Assembly: GCA_045806505.1 (NCBI GenBank)
Contig: JBJMJE010000077.1
Coordinates: forward strand, 1-10,683
DNA length: 10,683 nt
Direction of reading: 5' to 3'
Origin: DASVFB01 sp045806505
Lineage (GTDB): Bacteria; Actinomycetota; Thermoleophilia; Gaiellales; Gaiellaceae
A program made the position numbers and the translations under genes. Positions 1-5,678 of this stretch are shown here, piece by piece (position 1 is the stretch's first letter; each line of letters starts with the position of its first letter). The notes under the pieces are model-generated. The model did no database searches, was not told the DNA's origin, and saw only the letters and a list, made by a program, of their open reading frames with translations.

Positions 1-548
1 GACCCCGCGAACTCCTGTCCGAGCGTGACCGGCACCGCGTCCATCCAGTGCGTGCGACCGGACTTGACGACGTCGTCGAACTCACGCGCCTTCGCCTCGA
101 GCGACTCGCCGAGCCGGTCGAGCGCAGGCAAGAGATCGTTGACGATCTCACCGAGTGCGGCTAGGTGCACCGCCGAGGGGAAGACGTCGTTCGACGACTG
201 TCCCATGTTCACGTCGTCGTTCACGTGCACGTCCTCGCCCGCGAGCGCCGCTATGACCTCGTTCGCGTTCATGTTCGACGACGTTCCGGAGCCCGTCTGG
301 AAGACGTCGATCGGGAACTGGTCGTCGAGCTCTCCGTTCGCGATGCGCGTGCCCGCGTCGGCGATGCGCTCCGCCTTGTCCTCGTCGAGCAGTCCGAGCT
401 CCGCGTTCACGAGCGCGGCCGCGGCCTTGATCCGTCCCAGCCAGCGCGCGACGGGAGCCGGAATCGGCTCGCCCGAGACAGGAAAGTTCTTGATGGCCTT
501 CGTGGTCTCACCGCCCCACAGCTCGTCGCGAGTCTCGGCCCTCGCCAT
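1..548 (-). CDS. fumC: Class II fumarate hydratase (fumarase C), N-terminal 182 residues, cut by window edge
   Basis: FumC catalyses reversible hydration of fumarate to L-malate in the TCA cycle as a cytoplasmic homotetramer. The minus-strand reading frame starts at the ATG whose complement is 546-548 and is open to the left edge. Visible family motifs are TGSGTSSNMN (residues 85-94), the B-site segment VHVND (107-111), GQSSND (116-121) and GRTHWMDAVPV with the catalytic-region His at 167. QSSND, rather than the QSTND usual in aspartate ammonia-lyase, favours fumarase. The usual length is about 460 residues, so the C-terminal 60 percent, including the GSSxMPxKxNP signature, is outside the window. 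The B-site loop reads HVND where HPND is commoner; the His, Asn and Asp are kept. The start lies 21 nt after the stop of the zinc-ribbon gene, in the same reading frame. No Shine-Dalgarno sequence is visible, so translation probably depends on the upstream gene. Identity is near certain. Confidence 0.95.
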   Translation of the reverse strand, partial: MARAETRDELWGGETTKAIKNFPVSGEPIPAPVARWLGRIKAAAALVNAELGLLDEDKAERIADAGTRIANGELDDQFPIDVFQTGSGTSSNMNANEVIAALAGEDVHVNDDVNMGQSSNDVFPSAVHLAALGEIVNDLLPALDRLGESLEAKAREFDDVVKSGRTHWMDAVPVTLGQEFAG

Positions 549-569
549 GCGGTCGAGTCTACTGCGCGG

Positions 570-758
570 CTACCAGATGGCGAATCGGCGGCGCTGGTCG
601 ACGCTGTGCTCGCGCAAGGCGCGACGCAACGCCTCCGTCAGCGACTGCGTATCGGCCCAGCCGACGTAGCCGCAGCGGTCGCACCCGTGCACCGAGCCCG
701 GGCGCGACGGGAGCGCCGAGATGTGCCGTGTCGCTCCGCAGTTGAGGCATTCGACCAT
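570..758 (-). CDS. Small zinc-ribbon protein of unknown function (62 aa)
   Basis: A 62-residue protein reading from the ATG at 758 to a TAG at 570. Two CxxC knuckles (C4-x2-C7 and C26-x2-C29) form a treble-cysteine pair typical of a zinc ribbon, and the second sits in HGCDRCGYVGW. Residues 38-58 are Arg/Leu/Glu rich and probably one amphipathic helix (TEALRRALREH). There is no signal peptide or membrane segment. Its job is not known to me: small zinc ribbons bind nucleic acid, bind protein partners or simply hold metal. It lies 59 nt downstream of the ferredoxin reductase and 21 nt upstream of fumC on the same strand, so it is probably co-transcribed. A GTG four codons upstream is an alternative start; neither has a recognisable Shine-Dalgarno sequence. 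The intact, regularly spaced CxxC pairs and operon position argue that it is real despite its size. Confidence 0.75.
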   Translation of the reverse strand: MVECLNCGATRHISALPSRPGSVHGCDRCGYVGWADTQSLTEALRRALREHSVDQRRRFAIW

Positions 759-817
759 TCTTGACGCCACGTGTTGTCCATCGGCAGCGGCCGCTGGACC
801 GCACTCCCCCGATGGGG

Positions 818-2185
818 TTAGGTCTCGGCGGCGACGGCCTCTGCGGCGTCGAGCAGCTCGTTCCACGTGACGAGCTTCACGCGCGGCCGACCCAGCGGCT
901 CGCCGCGCGAGCGCTCCGAGGAGTCGATCGCCTGCCAGCCCGTGTAGACGACGCGTCGAGCACCGCGTTCGTCGAGGAGCGCGTCGACGGCCTCCGCGGT
1001 CTTGCCGGCGTCGTGCGTGAGGCGACCGGCGCGGGCGTCCTCGAGCAACAGCCCGACAGTCTCCGTCGCGTCCTTCTTGTTCGTGCCGATGATGCCGGTC
1101 GGCCCGCGTTTGATCCAGCCTGCGCAGTACGTCGCGGCAACATGCTCGCCCGCGTCGTCGAGCACCCGGCCGCGGTCGTTGCGGATCGTGCCGCGCCCCT
1201 CGTCGAACGGAACGTCGGGCAGGGCGACACCGCGGTAACCGACGCTGCGGAAGACGAGACCGCACGGGATCGTCTCGCGCTGGTCCGTCGCGACGGCGAC
1301 GAGCCGCCCATCCCGCTCCTCGAGCCGGTTGCGCACGATCTCGAGCGCCTCGACACGATCCTTGCCGCGAAGCGCGACCGGCGACGCGAGGAAGCGCAGG
1401 TGCAGCGTCTTCGGCTTACCCGTCGGTGCGCGCAAGGCGAGCTCGTGCAACGTCTCGAGGTTGCGCCTCACGCGCGTGTCCGGCGACTCGTCGAGGACGC
1501 CCTCGAGCTCGTGCGGATCGACGACGACGTCGGCGCCCGCGAGATCCGCGAGCTCGCCCAGCTCGACAGGCGTGAACGCCGCCTCGGCCGGGCCGCGGCG
1601 CCCGAGCACGACGATGTCGGAGATGCGCGAGCTCGAGATCGCCTCGGTCGCCGCGTCGGTCGTATCCGTCGGCGCAAGCTCCTCCGGCGTCAGCGCGAGC
1701 ATTCGCGCGACGTCGAGCGCGACGTTTCCGTTCCCGATCACGACGGCGCGCTCCACGTCGAGGTCGAACTCGAGGTCCTGGTAATCGGGATGGCCGTTGT
1801 ACCAGGCGACGAACTCGAACGCCGACCACGAGCCGGGCAAGTCCTCGCCCGGAATCCCGAGGCGCCGGTCGGTTTGCGCTCCGACGGCGTACACCACGGC
1901 GTCGTAGAGGTTCGCCAGGTCGCGGTGGTGCAGGTCGCGCCCGATCTCGACGTTGCCGACGAAGCGGAAGCCCGGCTTGTCGGCGATCCGCTCGAACGCG
2001 CGCGAGACCGTCTTCAGCTTCGGATGATCGGGCGCCACGCCGAGCCGCACGAGCCCCCACGGCGTCGGCAGCCGCTCGAGCATGTCGACCTCGACCGGGA
2101 CGTCGGCGTCCAGCAGTGCCCCCGCAGCGTAGAACCCCGCCGGCCCCGAGCCGACGACGGCGACGCGCAGTGGAGCCCCGGTCAT
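818..2185 (-). CDS. Ferredoxin-NADP reductase, FprA / adrenodoxin reductase type
   Basis: A 455-residue FAD enzyme that moves electrons between NADP(H) and ferredoxin in the cytoplasm. The N-terminal FAD Rossmann motif is GSGPAGFYAA (residues 12-21). The NADP-binding fold begins at GNGNVALDVAR (151-161), followed by VLGRRGP (193-199), whose arginines fit NADPH 2'-phosphate binding. The conserved FAD-contact segment AGWIKRGPTGIIGTNKKDA spans 355-373. Length and motif order match mycobacterial FprA and mitochondrial adrenodoxin reductase, not plant-type FNR. The ATG at 2185 puts the GxGxxG at the expected distance from the N-terminus. The gene starts 21 nt after the ErpA-like gene with no visible Shine-Dalgarno. 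In this setting it may feed electrons to a ferredoxin used in Fe-S assembly or biosynthesis; no ferredoxin gene is present to prove this. A gltD-like glutamate synthase small subunit is unlikely because the adrenodoxin-type C-terminal motifs are intact. Confidence 0.93.
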   Translation of the reverse strand: MTGAPLRVAVVGSGPAGFYAAGALLDADVPVEVDMLERLPTPWGLVRLGVAPDHPKLKTVSRAFERIADKPGFRFVGNVEIGRDLHHRDLANLYDAVVYAVGAQTDRRLGIPGEDLPGSWSAFEFVAWYNGHPDYQDLEFDLDVERAVVIGNGNVALDVARMLALTPEELAPTDTTDAATEAISSSRISDIVVLGRRGPAEAAFTPVELGELADLAGADVVVDPHELEGVLDESPDTRVRRNLETLHELALRAPTGKPKTLHLRFLASPVALRGKDRVEALEIVRNRLEERDGRLVAVATDQRETIPCGLVFRSVGYRGVALPDVPFDEGRGTIRNDRGRVLDDAGEHVAATYCAGWIKRGPTGIIGTNKKDATETVGLLLEDARAGRLTHDAGKTAEAVDALLDERGARRVVYTGWQAIDSSERSRGEPLGRPRVKLVTWNELLDAAEAVAAET

Positions 2186-2206
2186 CGAGGCGATGCTAAC
2201 GGCGTA

Positions 2207-2623
2207 CTAGTGAGAGCAGCCCGAACCGCAACCCGCACCGGCGGAGCCTTCGGGCTCCTCGCCTTCGGCCACCTGGAACGAGTGGCCGCAGCCGCACGAA
2301 GCGACGGCGTTGGGGTTGTTGACCGCGAAGCCCGCGGCCTGGATCGAGTCGACGTAGTCGACTTCGGCGCCGCGGAGGTACGGGGCGCTGAACGGGTCGA
2401 TGACGACGGTGACGCCGTGCTGCTCGAGCTCGAGATCGCCCTCGGCCGCGCCGGTGTCGAAGCCGAGCCCGTACTGGAAGCCGGAGCAGCCGCCGCCCTG
2501 GATCGCGATCCGCAGGACTCCCACGTCGGTCTCGTCGGCGAGCAGCTGCTTGATCTTCGTGGCCGCCGCCTCGGTCAACGAGACGAGCGGCGTCGCGGTC
2601 AGGCGCTCCTGGATCTCGGTCAT
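2207..2623 (-). CDS. erpA: A-type iron-sulfur carrier, ErpA/IscA (HesB) family, with Cys-rich C-terminal tail
   Basis: A-type carriers receive Fe-S clusters from a scaffold and hand them to apo-proteins. The 138-residue protein has the three invariant cysteines in GGGCSGFQYG (C46) and ASCGCGHSF (C110 and C112), a C-x63-C-x-C spacing as in IscA/ErpA. GGGCSGFQYG is closer to ErpA than to IscA or SufA, but the subtype is an inference. The usual protein ends soon after CGCGxSF; here a tail of about 22 residues follows, acidic and glycine-rich, ending GCGSGCSH with two more cysteines (C132, C136) and a terminal His. I chose the ATG at 2623 because a promoter-like TACGAT ends 8 nt upstream and the family begins near here; an ATG three codons upstream (2632) overlaps that box. 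The frame is open back to 2728, but the longer form has no family support. It is the first gene of the leftward block and diverges from nuoA. Confidence 0.9.
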   Translation of the reverse strand: MTEIQERLTATPLVSLTEAAATKIKQLLADETDVGVLRIAIQGGGCSGFQYGLGFDTGAAEGDLELEQHGVTVVIDPFSAPYLRGAEVDYVDSIQAAGFAVNNPNAVASCGCGHSFQVAEGEEPEGSAGAGCGSGCSH

Positions 2624-2630
2624 CGGGGCC

Positions 2631-2660
2631 ATCGTAGCAACGTGCTCTGCGCCTACCCAA
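2631..2660 (-). promoter_or_regulatory. Candidate leaderless promoter of the ErpA-like gene
   Basis: On the minus strand, TTGGGT (complement of 2655-2660) is followed after 18 nt by TACGAT (complement of 2631-2636), which fits the TAnnnT form of actinobacterial -10 boxes. The last T of the -10 is 8 nt before the A of the ATG at 2623, so transcription could begin at or next to that codon. This agrees with the lack of any Shine-Dalgarno sequence. The -35 is a weak match (TTG kept). Only a mapped 5' end would confirm it. Confidence 0.4.
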
Positions 2661-2690
2661 CGGGCGGACTTTGTAACAGTCGACTCGCGC

Positions 2691-2712
2691 TTGACTACAC
2701 GGTTTCTGTCAA
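2691..2712. repeat. Inverted repeat TTGAC-N12-GTCAA between the divergent blocks
   Basis: TTGAC (2691-2695) and GTCAA (2708-2712) are perfect 5-bp inverted arms about 12 nt apart in the AT-richer part of the divergent intergenic region. Read outward they give TTGACT on the plus strand (2691-2696) and TTGACA on the minus strand (complement of 2707-2712), both -35-like. Neither has a convincing -10 at 16-18 nt: on the plus strand 17 nt leads to CTTCGT, on the minus strand to CGCGAG. The arms could be an operator half-site pair, a plus-strand -35 for nuoA, or chance. Confidence 0.25.
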
Positions 2713-2733
2713 TCTTCGTTCCGGTCAACAGGC

Positions 2734-2738
2734 GGGAG
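2734..2738 (+). promoter_or_regulatory. Ribosome binding site of nuoA
   Basis: GGGAG within GGCGGGAGAA (2731-2740) lies 7 nt before the nuoA ATG at 2746. It is a good Shine-Dalgarno match and fixes this start, in contrast to the minus-strand genes, which have none. Confidence 0.7.
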
Positions 2739-2745
2739 AATCGCG

Positions 2746-3108
2746 ATGCTCGACAACTGGCTGCCGTTCCTCATCTACGCCACGTTCGCGATTCTCATCC
2801 CCTCGACCATGATGGTGATGAGCTTCGCGTTCGCCCAGCGCCCGGCGCGCCGGCTGCGTTCCCGAACGGTGCCGTTCGAGTCCGGCGTGTCGACGGGAGC
2901 GGCGAAGCAGCGGCGCTTCACCGTCAGCTTCTACCTGACGGCGATGCTGTTCATCCTCTTCGACATTGAAATCGTCTTTCTCTACCCGTTGGCGGTGATC
3001 CTCCACCGGCTCGAGTGGTTCGGGTTCGTCGAGTTCCTCTTCTTCATCGTCATCCTCGCGCTCGCATACGTCTACGTCTGGCGAAAGGGAGCGCTCGAAT
3101 GGCAGTAG
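2746..3108 (+). CDS. nuoA: NADH-quinone oxidoreductase subunit A
   Basis: NuoA (ND3 homologue, 120 aa) is a membrane subunit of complex I near the junction of the hydrophilic and membrane arms. Three hydrophobic segments at about 7-29, 60-86 and 91-111 match the three-helix family. The loop after helix 1 carries PFESG (43-47), the bacterial form of the loop that contacts the quinone cavity region; a Ser stands where mitochondrial ND3 has the switch Cys, as in many bacteria. Helix 2 has the conserved acidic motif FDIEIVF (72-78; D73, E75), part of the proton-coupling region. This is the first gene of the nuo operon, starting at an ATG with a good ribosome binding site, 122 bp from the divergent ErpA-like start. 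It overlaps nuoB by 10 nt. Confidence 0.96.
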   Translation: MLDNWLPFLIYATFAILIPSTMMVMSFAFAQRPARRLRSRTVPFESGVSTGAAKQRRFTVSFYLTAMLFILFDIEIVFLYPLAVILHRLEWFGFVEFLFFIVILALAYVYVWRKGALEWQ

Positions 3109-3683
3109 AGCGGGACAAGCGGCTCGCCGACTACGGGCTGCACAGCGAGCGCGTCATGTGGCGCGGCAAGGGCCCGGGGAAGTTCGAGGAGGAAATCGGC
3201 GACCTCGAGCGGCGGCTCGGCCTGTCGACGCTGAAGAAGGCAGTCGCGTGGGCGCAGACCAAGTCGATGTGGCCCGACACGTTCGGGCTCGCATGCTGCG
3301 CGATCGAGATGATGTCGATCGTCTCCGCGCGGTACGACATCGCACGCTTCGGAATGGAGGCGTTTCGCGCCTCGCCGCGCCAGGCAGACCTGCTCATCGT
3401 GTCCGGCCGGGTCGCGCACAAGATGGCGGCGCCGCTGCGGCAGATCTACGACCAGATGCTGGAGCCGAAATGGGTGATCGCGATGGGCGCGTGCGCCAGC
3501 TCGGGCGGCATGTTCAACAACTACACGACGCTGCAGGGGGTGGACAAGATCGTCGCCGTCGACGTGTACGTGCCGGGCTGCCCGCCGCGTCCCGAGCAGC
3601 TCATGGAAGGAATCTTGCGCCTGCACGAGGCCGTGCAGGCGGGCGTTCCGCCCGCGTACGAGGTGCGAGGCGTCGCGTCGTGA
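3099..3683 (+). CDS. nuoB: NADH-quinone oxidoreductase subunit B
   Basis: NuoB (PSST/Nqo6 homologue, 194 aa) carries cluster N2, the last Fe-S cluster before quinone. All four [4Fe-4S] ligand cysteines are present: the tandem C66-C67 in LACCAIEMM, C132 in GACASSGGMFNNY and C161 in VPGCPPRPEQ. RFGMEAFRASPRQADLLIVSG (83-103) is also typical. The first 50 residues are a charged, variable extension (residues 1-45 rich in Arg/Lys/Glu), normal in this family. The ATG at 3099 is chosen over upstream options because AAGGGAG (3085-3091) is 7 nt before it and the overlap with nuoA is only 10 nt. Cytoplasmic, in the Q-module of complex I, and packed against NuoD and NuoA. Confidence 0.97.
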   Translation: MAVERDKRLADYGLHSERVMWRGKGPGKFEEEIGDLERRLGLSTLKKAVAWAQTKSMWPDTFGLACCAIEMMSIVSARYDIARFGMEAFRASPRQADLLIVSGRVAHKMAAPLRQIYDQMLEPKWVIAMGACASSGGMFNNYTTLQGVDKIVAVDVYVPGCPPRPEQLMEGILRLHEAVQAGVPPAYEVRGVAS

Positions 3684-4237
3684 CGGACGTTGCGTGGGAC
3701 CAGGTCCCGGGGCATGTCTCGACCACCGACGGTTTCGGCGAGACGACGATCGTCGTCGACCGCGACGCGCTCGTCGACGCATGCACGTACCTGCGCGACG
3801 AGGAAGGCTTCAACTTCCTTTCCGATATCTCTGCCGCCGACTACCTCGGCTGGGGCAGCGCCGGCGTGTCCGGCTACATCGGCACACCTGCCGGCCGCAA
3901 CCTCAACGACCCGATGACGCAGGGCTTCCAGCGCCTCCCCGAGGCGAAGCCGAAGCGCTTCGCGATGAACTACCACCTGCTCGCGCTGCACCGCGGCTCG
4001 CCGCGGCGGCTGCGCGTGAAGGTGTGGCTCGACAACGCCCAGAGCGTGCCGAGCGTCGTCGGCGTCTGGCCGACGGCCGACTGGCACGAGCGCGAGGCGT
4101 GGGACATGATGGGCATCCCGGTCGAGGGCCACCCGAACCTCGCGCGGATCCTCATGGACGACGACTGGGAGGGCCACCCGCTGCGCAAGGACTACCCGAT
4201 CGGCGGCGAGCCGGTGCGCTTCTCAAACGCCGAATGA
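3680..4237 (+). CDS. nuoC: NADH-quinone oxidoreductase subunit C
   Basis: NuoC (30-kDa/Nqo5 homologue, 185 aa) is a cofactor-free structural subunit of the Q-module. The family signature is complete near the C-terminus: HEREAWDMMGIPVEGHPNL (136-154), then DDWEGHPLRKDYPIGG (160-175). I place the start at GTG 3680, which overlaps the nuoB TGA as GTGA and has GAGG 9 nt upstream; the open frame further upstream overlaps nuoB and is not family sequence. NuoC and NuoD are separate here, not fused as in E. coli. Residues 56-92 (Gly-rich, then KPKR) form a longer connection between DYL and the FAMNYHLLAL strand than I recall from Thermus Nqo5, apparently by some 25 residues. It is followed by 169 bp of non-coding DNA, the only large gap inside the operon before nuoH. 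Confidence 0.95.
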   Translation: MTDVAWDQVPGHVSTTDGFGETTIVVDRDALVDACTYLRDEEGFNFLSDISAADYLGWGSAGVSGYIGTPAGRNLNDPMTQGFQRLPEAKPKRFAMNYHLLALHRGSPRRLRVKVWLDNAQSVPSVVGVWPTADWHEREAWDMMGIPVEGHPNLARILMDDDWEGHPLRKDYPIGGEPVRFSNAE

Positions 4238-4268
4238 CCCCTCGCGCCCCCGACCGCCGCCCGCTCCC

Positions 4269-4290
4269 GGCCGGCGGAGCCGGCCTCCGC
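4269..4290 (+). repeat. Two overlapping, mutually exclusive hairpins between nuoC and nuoD
   Basis: GGCCGGC (4269-4275) and GCCGGCC (4279-4285) can form a perfect 7-bp stem with a GGA loop. GCGGAG (4274-4279) can instead pair with CTCCGC (4285-4290) around a 5-nt loop, so the two structures compete for the same bases. No U-run follows, so neither is a standard intrinsic terminator. They sit in the 169-bp nuoC-nuoD gap, which holds no gene I can support. Confidence 0.5.
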
Positions 4291-4346
4291 GGACGGCTCG
4301 CCCCGCTGGCCGCGCTCTGTCGGACGCCCCGTGCTACTTGCACTGT

Positions 4347-4377
4347 GACGTCCTCCGACGCTTGCCAGCGGGACGTC
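4347..4377 (+). repeat. Bulged stem-loop upstream of nuoD
   Basis: GACGTCC (4347-4353) pairs with GGACGTC (4371-4377). Inside it, CGCT (4359-4362) pairs with AGCG (4367-4370) around a TGCC loop, leaving a 5-nt bulge on the 5' side. The combined stem has 11 bp. It ends 29 nt before the nuoD ATG and about 15 nt before its ribosome binding site. This is the second structured part of the nuoC-nuoD gap. It could affect nuoD translation, mRNA processing or stability; nothing in the sequence decides between these. Confidence 0.5.
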
Positions 4378-4392
4378 GGGAACACGAGGAAC

Positions 4393-4397
4393 AGGGA
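4393..4397 (+). promoter_or_regulatory. Ribosome binding site of nuoD
   Basis: AGGGA lies 9 nt before the ATG at 4407. It supports that start over an in-frame ATG at 4338, which falls just before the 4347-4377 hairpin and would add 23 residues unlike the family. Confidence 0.55.
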
Positions 4398-4406
4398 CTT
4401 CGACGC

Positions 4407-5678
4407 ATGACGGTAGCTCCCGAGCGCGCGCGCATCTACGACGGGTCGCGCATCCCGGCGCGTGTGCCGACGATCCTCGAGGTCTCGCAGGAGCTGCGCG
4501 ACACCGGCGACATCCTCGAGGTCAACTTCGGCCCGAACCATCCGTCGACGCACGGCGTCCTGCGCCTCGTGATCGAGCTCCACGGGGAGACGGTCGTCGG
4601 CCTGCAGGCGGTGATCGGCTACCTGCACACGGGCTTCGAGAAGAACATGGAGCAGAAGACGTGGTGGAAGGCGATTCCGTACGCGCCGCGCATCGACTAC
4701 GTCTCGTTCCAGAACAACGAGCTCGTGTTCGTCCTCGCGATCGAGAAGCTGCTCGCCATCGAGGTGCCGCGCAAGGCGACGTGGATGCGAATGCTGCTGG
4801 CCGAACTGAACCGTCTGCACTCGCACCTCGTGTGGCTCGGGACGTCCGGCCTCGAGCTCGGCGCGATCTCGATGTTCTGGTACTGCTTCCGCGAACGCGA
4901 GACGATCCTCGACCTGTTCGAGCTCGTCACCGGTTACCGGATGCACACGCGTTACTTCCAGGCCGGCGGTCTCGCGGAGGACATCCCGCGCGGCTTCTAT
5001 CCCGACTGCCGCAAGTTCGTCGAGAAGATGCCCGCGGCGATCGAGCAGTACGAGGGGCTCGTCGACCAGAACCAGATCTGGATCGAGCGGACGCGCGGCG
5101 TCGGGCTCCTGAGCGCCGAGGACGCGCTCGCGCTCGGGCAGTCGGGCCCGGTGCTCCGCGCGTCGGGCGTCGACTGGGACGTGCGCCGCGACGAGCCGTA
5201 CCTCGCCTACGACCAGGTCGACTTCGACGTCGTCGTCTATCCGCACGGCGACGTCTACGACCGGTACCGCGTGCGCATGGACGAGATGCGCGAGTCGACG
5301 AAGATCATCGCGCAGTGCCTCGACCGGCTCGAGGACATGGAGGGCGAGCCGTGGATCGCCGATGACCGCAAGGTCGTCCTGCCGCCACGTGAAGAACTCC
5401 ATACATCCATGGAGTCGCTGATCCACCACTTCAAGATCGTCACCGAGGGCTTCCGCGTGCCCGAAGGCGAGGTGTACGTCGCGATCGAGTCGCCGCGCGG
5501 CGAGCTCGGCTGCTACGTCATCTCCGACGGAGGGCCGAAGCCGTGGCGCGTGAAGTTCCGCGCGCCGTCGTTCGTCGCGCTCGAGGCGACGGCGACGTGC
5601 CTGCGCGAGTCGCTGATCGCCGACATGATCGCGATCGTCGGGTCGCTCGACACCGTGATGGGCGAGGTCGACCGTTGA
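4407..5678 (+). CDS. nuoD: NADH-quinone oxidoreductase subunit D
   Basis: NuoD (49-kDa/Nqo4 homologue, 423 aa) forms most of the quinone-binding pocket of complex I and is related to [NiFe]-hydrogenase large subunits. FGPNHPSTHGVLR (41-53) carries the conserved His49, and PRIDYVSF (94-101) carries Tyr98. By motif these correspond to the His and Tyr that contact the quinone headgroup in Thermus (H38, Y87), and the spacing between them is identical. HTGFEKNMEQKTW (74-86) and the terminal VMGEVDR are also standard. The hydrogenase nickel cysteines are absent, as expected. This is the first gene after the 169-bp gap, so it may have its own control. Its TGA overlaps the nuoE TTG start, so nuoE is probably translationally coupled. 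Confidence 0.97.
   Translation: MTVAPERARIYDGSRIPARVPTILEVSQELRDTGDILEVNFGPNHPSTHGVLRLVIELHGETVVGLQAVIGYLHTGFEKNMEQKTWWKAIPYAPRIDYVSFQNNELVFVLAIEKLLAIEVPRKATWMRMLLAELNRLHSHLVWLGTSGLELGAISMFWYCFRERETILDLFELVTGYRMHTRYFQAGGLAEDIPRGFYPDCRKFVEKMPAAIEQYEGLVDQNQIWIERTRGVGLLSAEDALALGQSGPVLRASGVDWDVRRDEPYLAYDQVDFDVVVYPHGDVYDRYRVRMDEMRESTKIIAQCLDRLEDMEGEPWIADDRKVVLPPREELHTSMESLIHHFKIVTEGFRVPEGEVYVAIESPRGELGCYVISDGGPKPWRVKFRAPSFVALEATATCLRESLIADMIAIVGSLDTVMGEVDR

Noticed and set aside
785..796. Perfect 12-bp palindrome CAGCGGCCGCTG in the gap between the ferredoxin reductase and the zinc ribbon
   Set aside because: Short GC palindromes are expected by chance at this base composition, and it gives only a 4-bp RNA stem.
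806..820. CCCC-ATCG-GGGG hairpin at the ferredoxin reductase stop, as a terminator
   Set aside because: The stem is only 4 bp and no T-run follows on the minus strand; downstream genes are close and co-directional.
761..2812. Plus-strand open frame of 683 codons opposite the ferredoxin reductase and ErpA-like genes
   Set aside because: It is in codon register with both real minus-strand genes and arises from high-GC codon bias. The product is low-complexity Arg/Val/Asp-rich sequence.
4338..4406. Upstream ATG at 4338 as the nuoD start
   Set aside because: It would add 23 Arg-rich residues encoded by the hairpin region and has no ribosome binding site; the ATG at 4407 has AGGGA 9 nt upstream.
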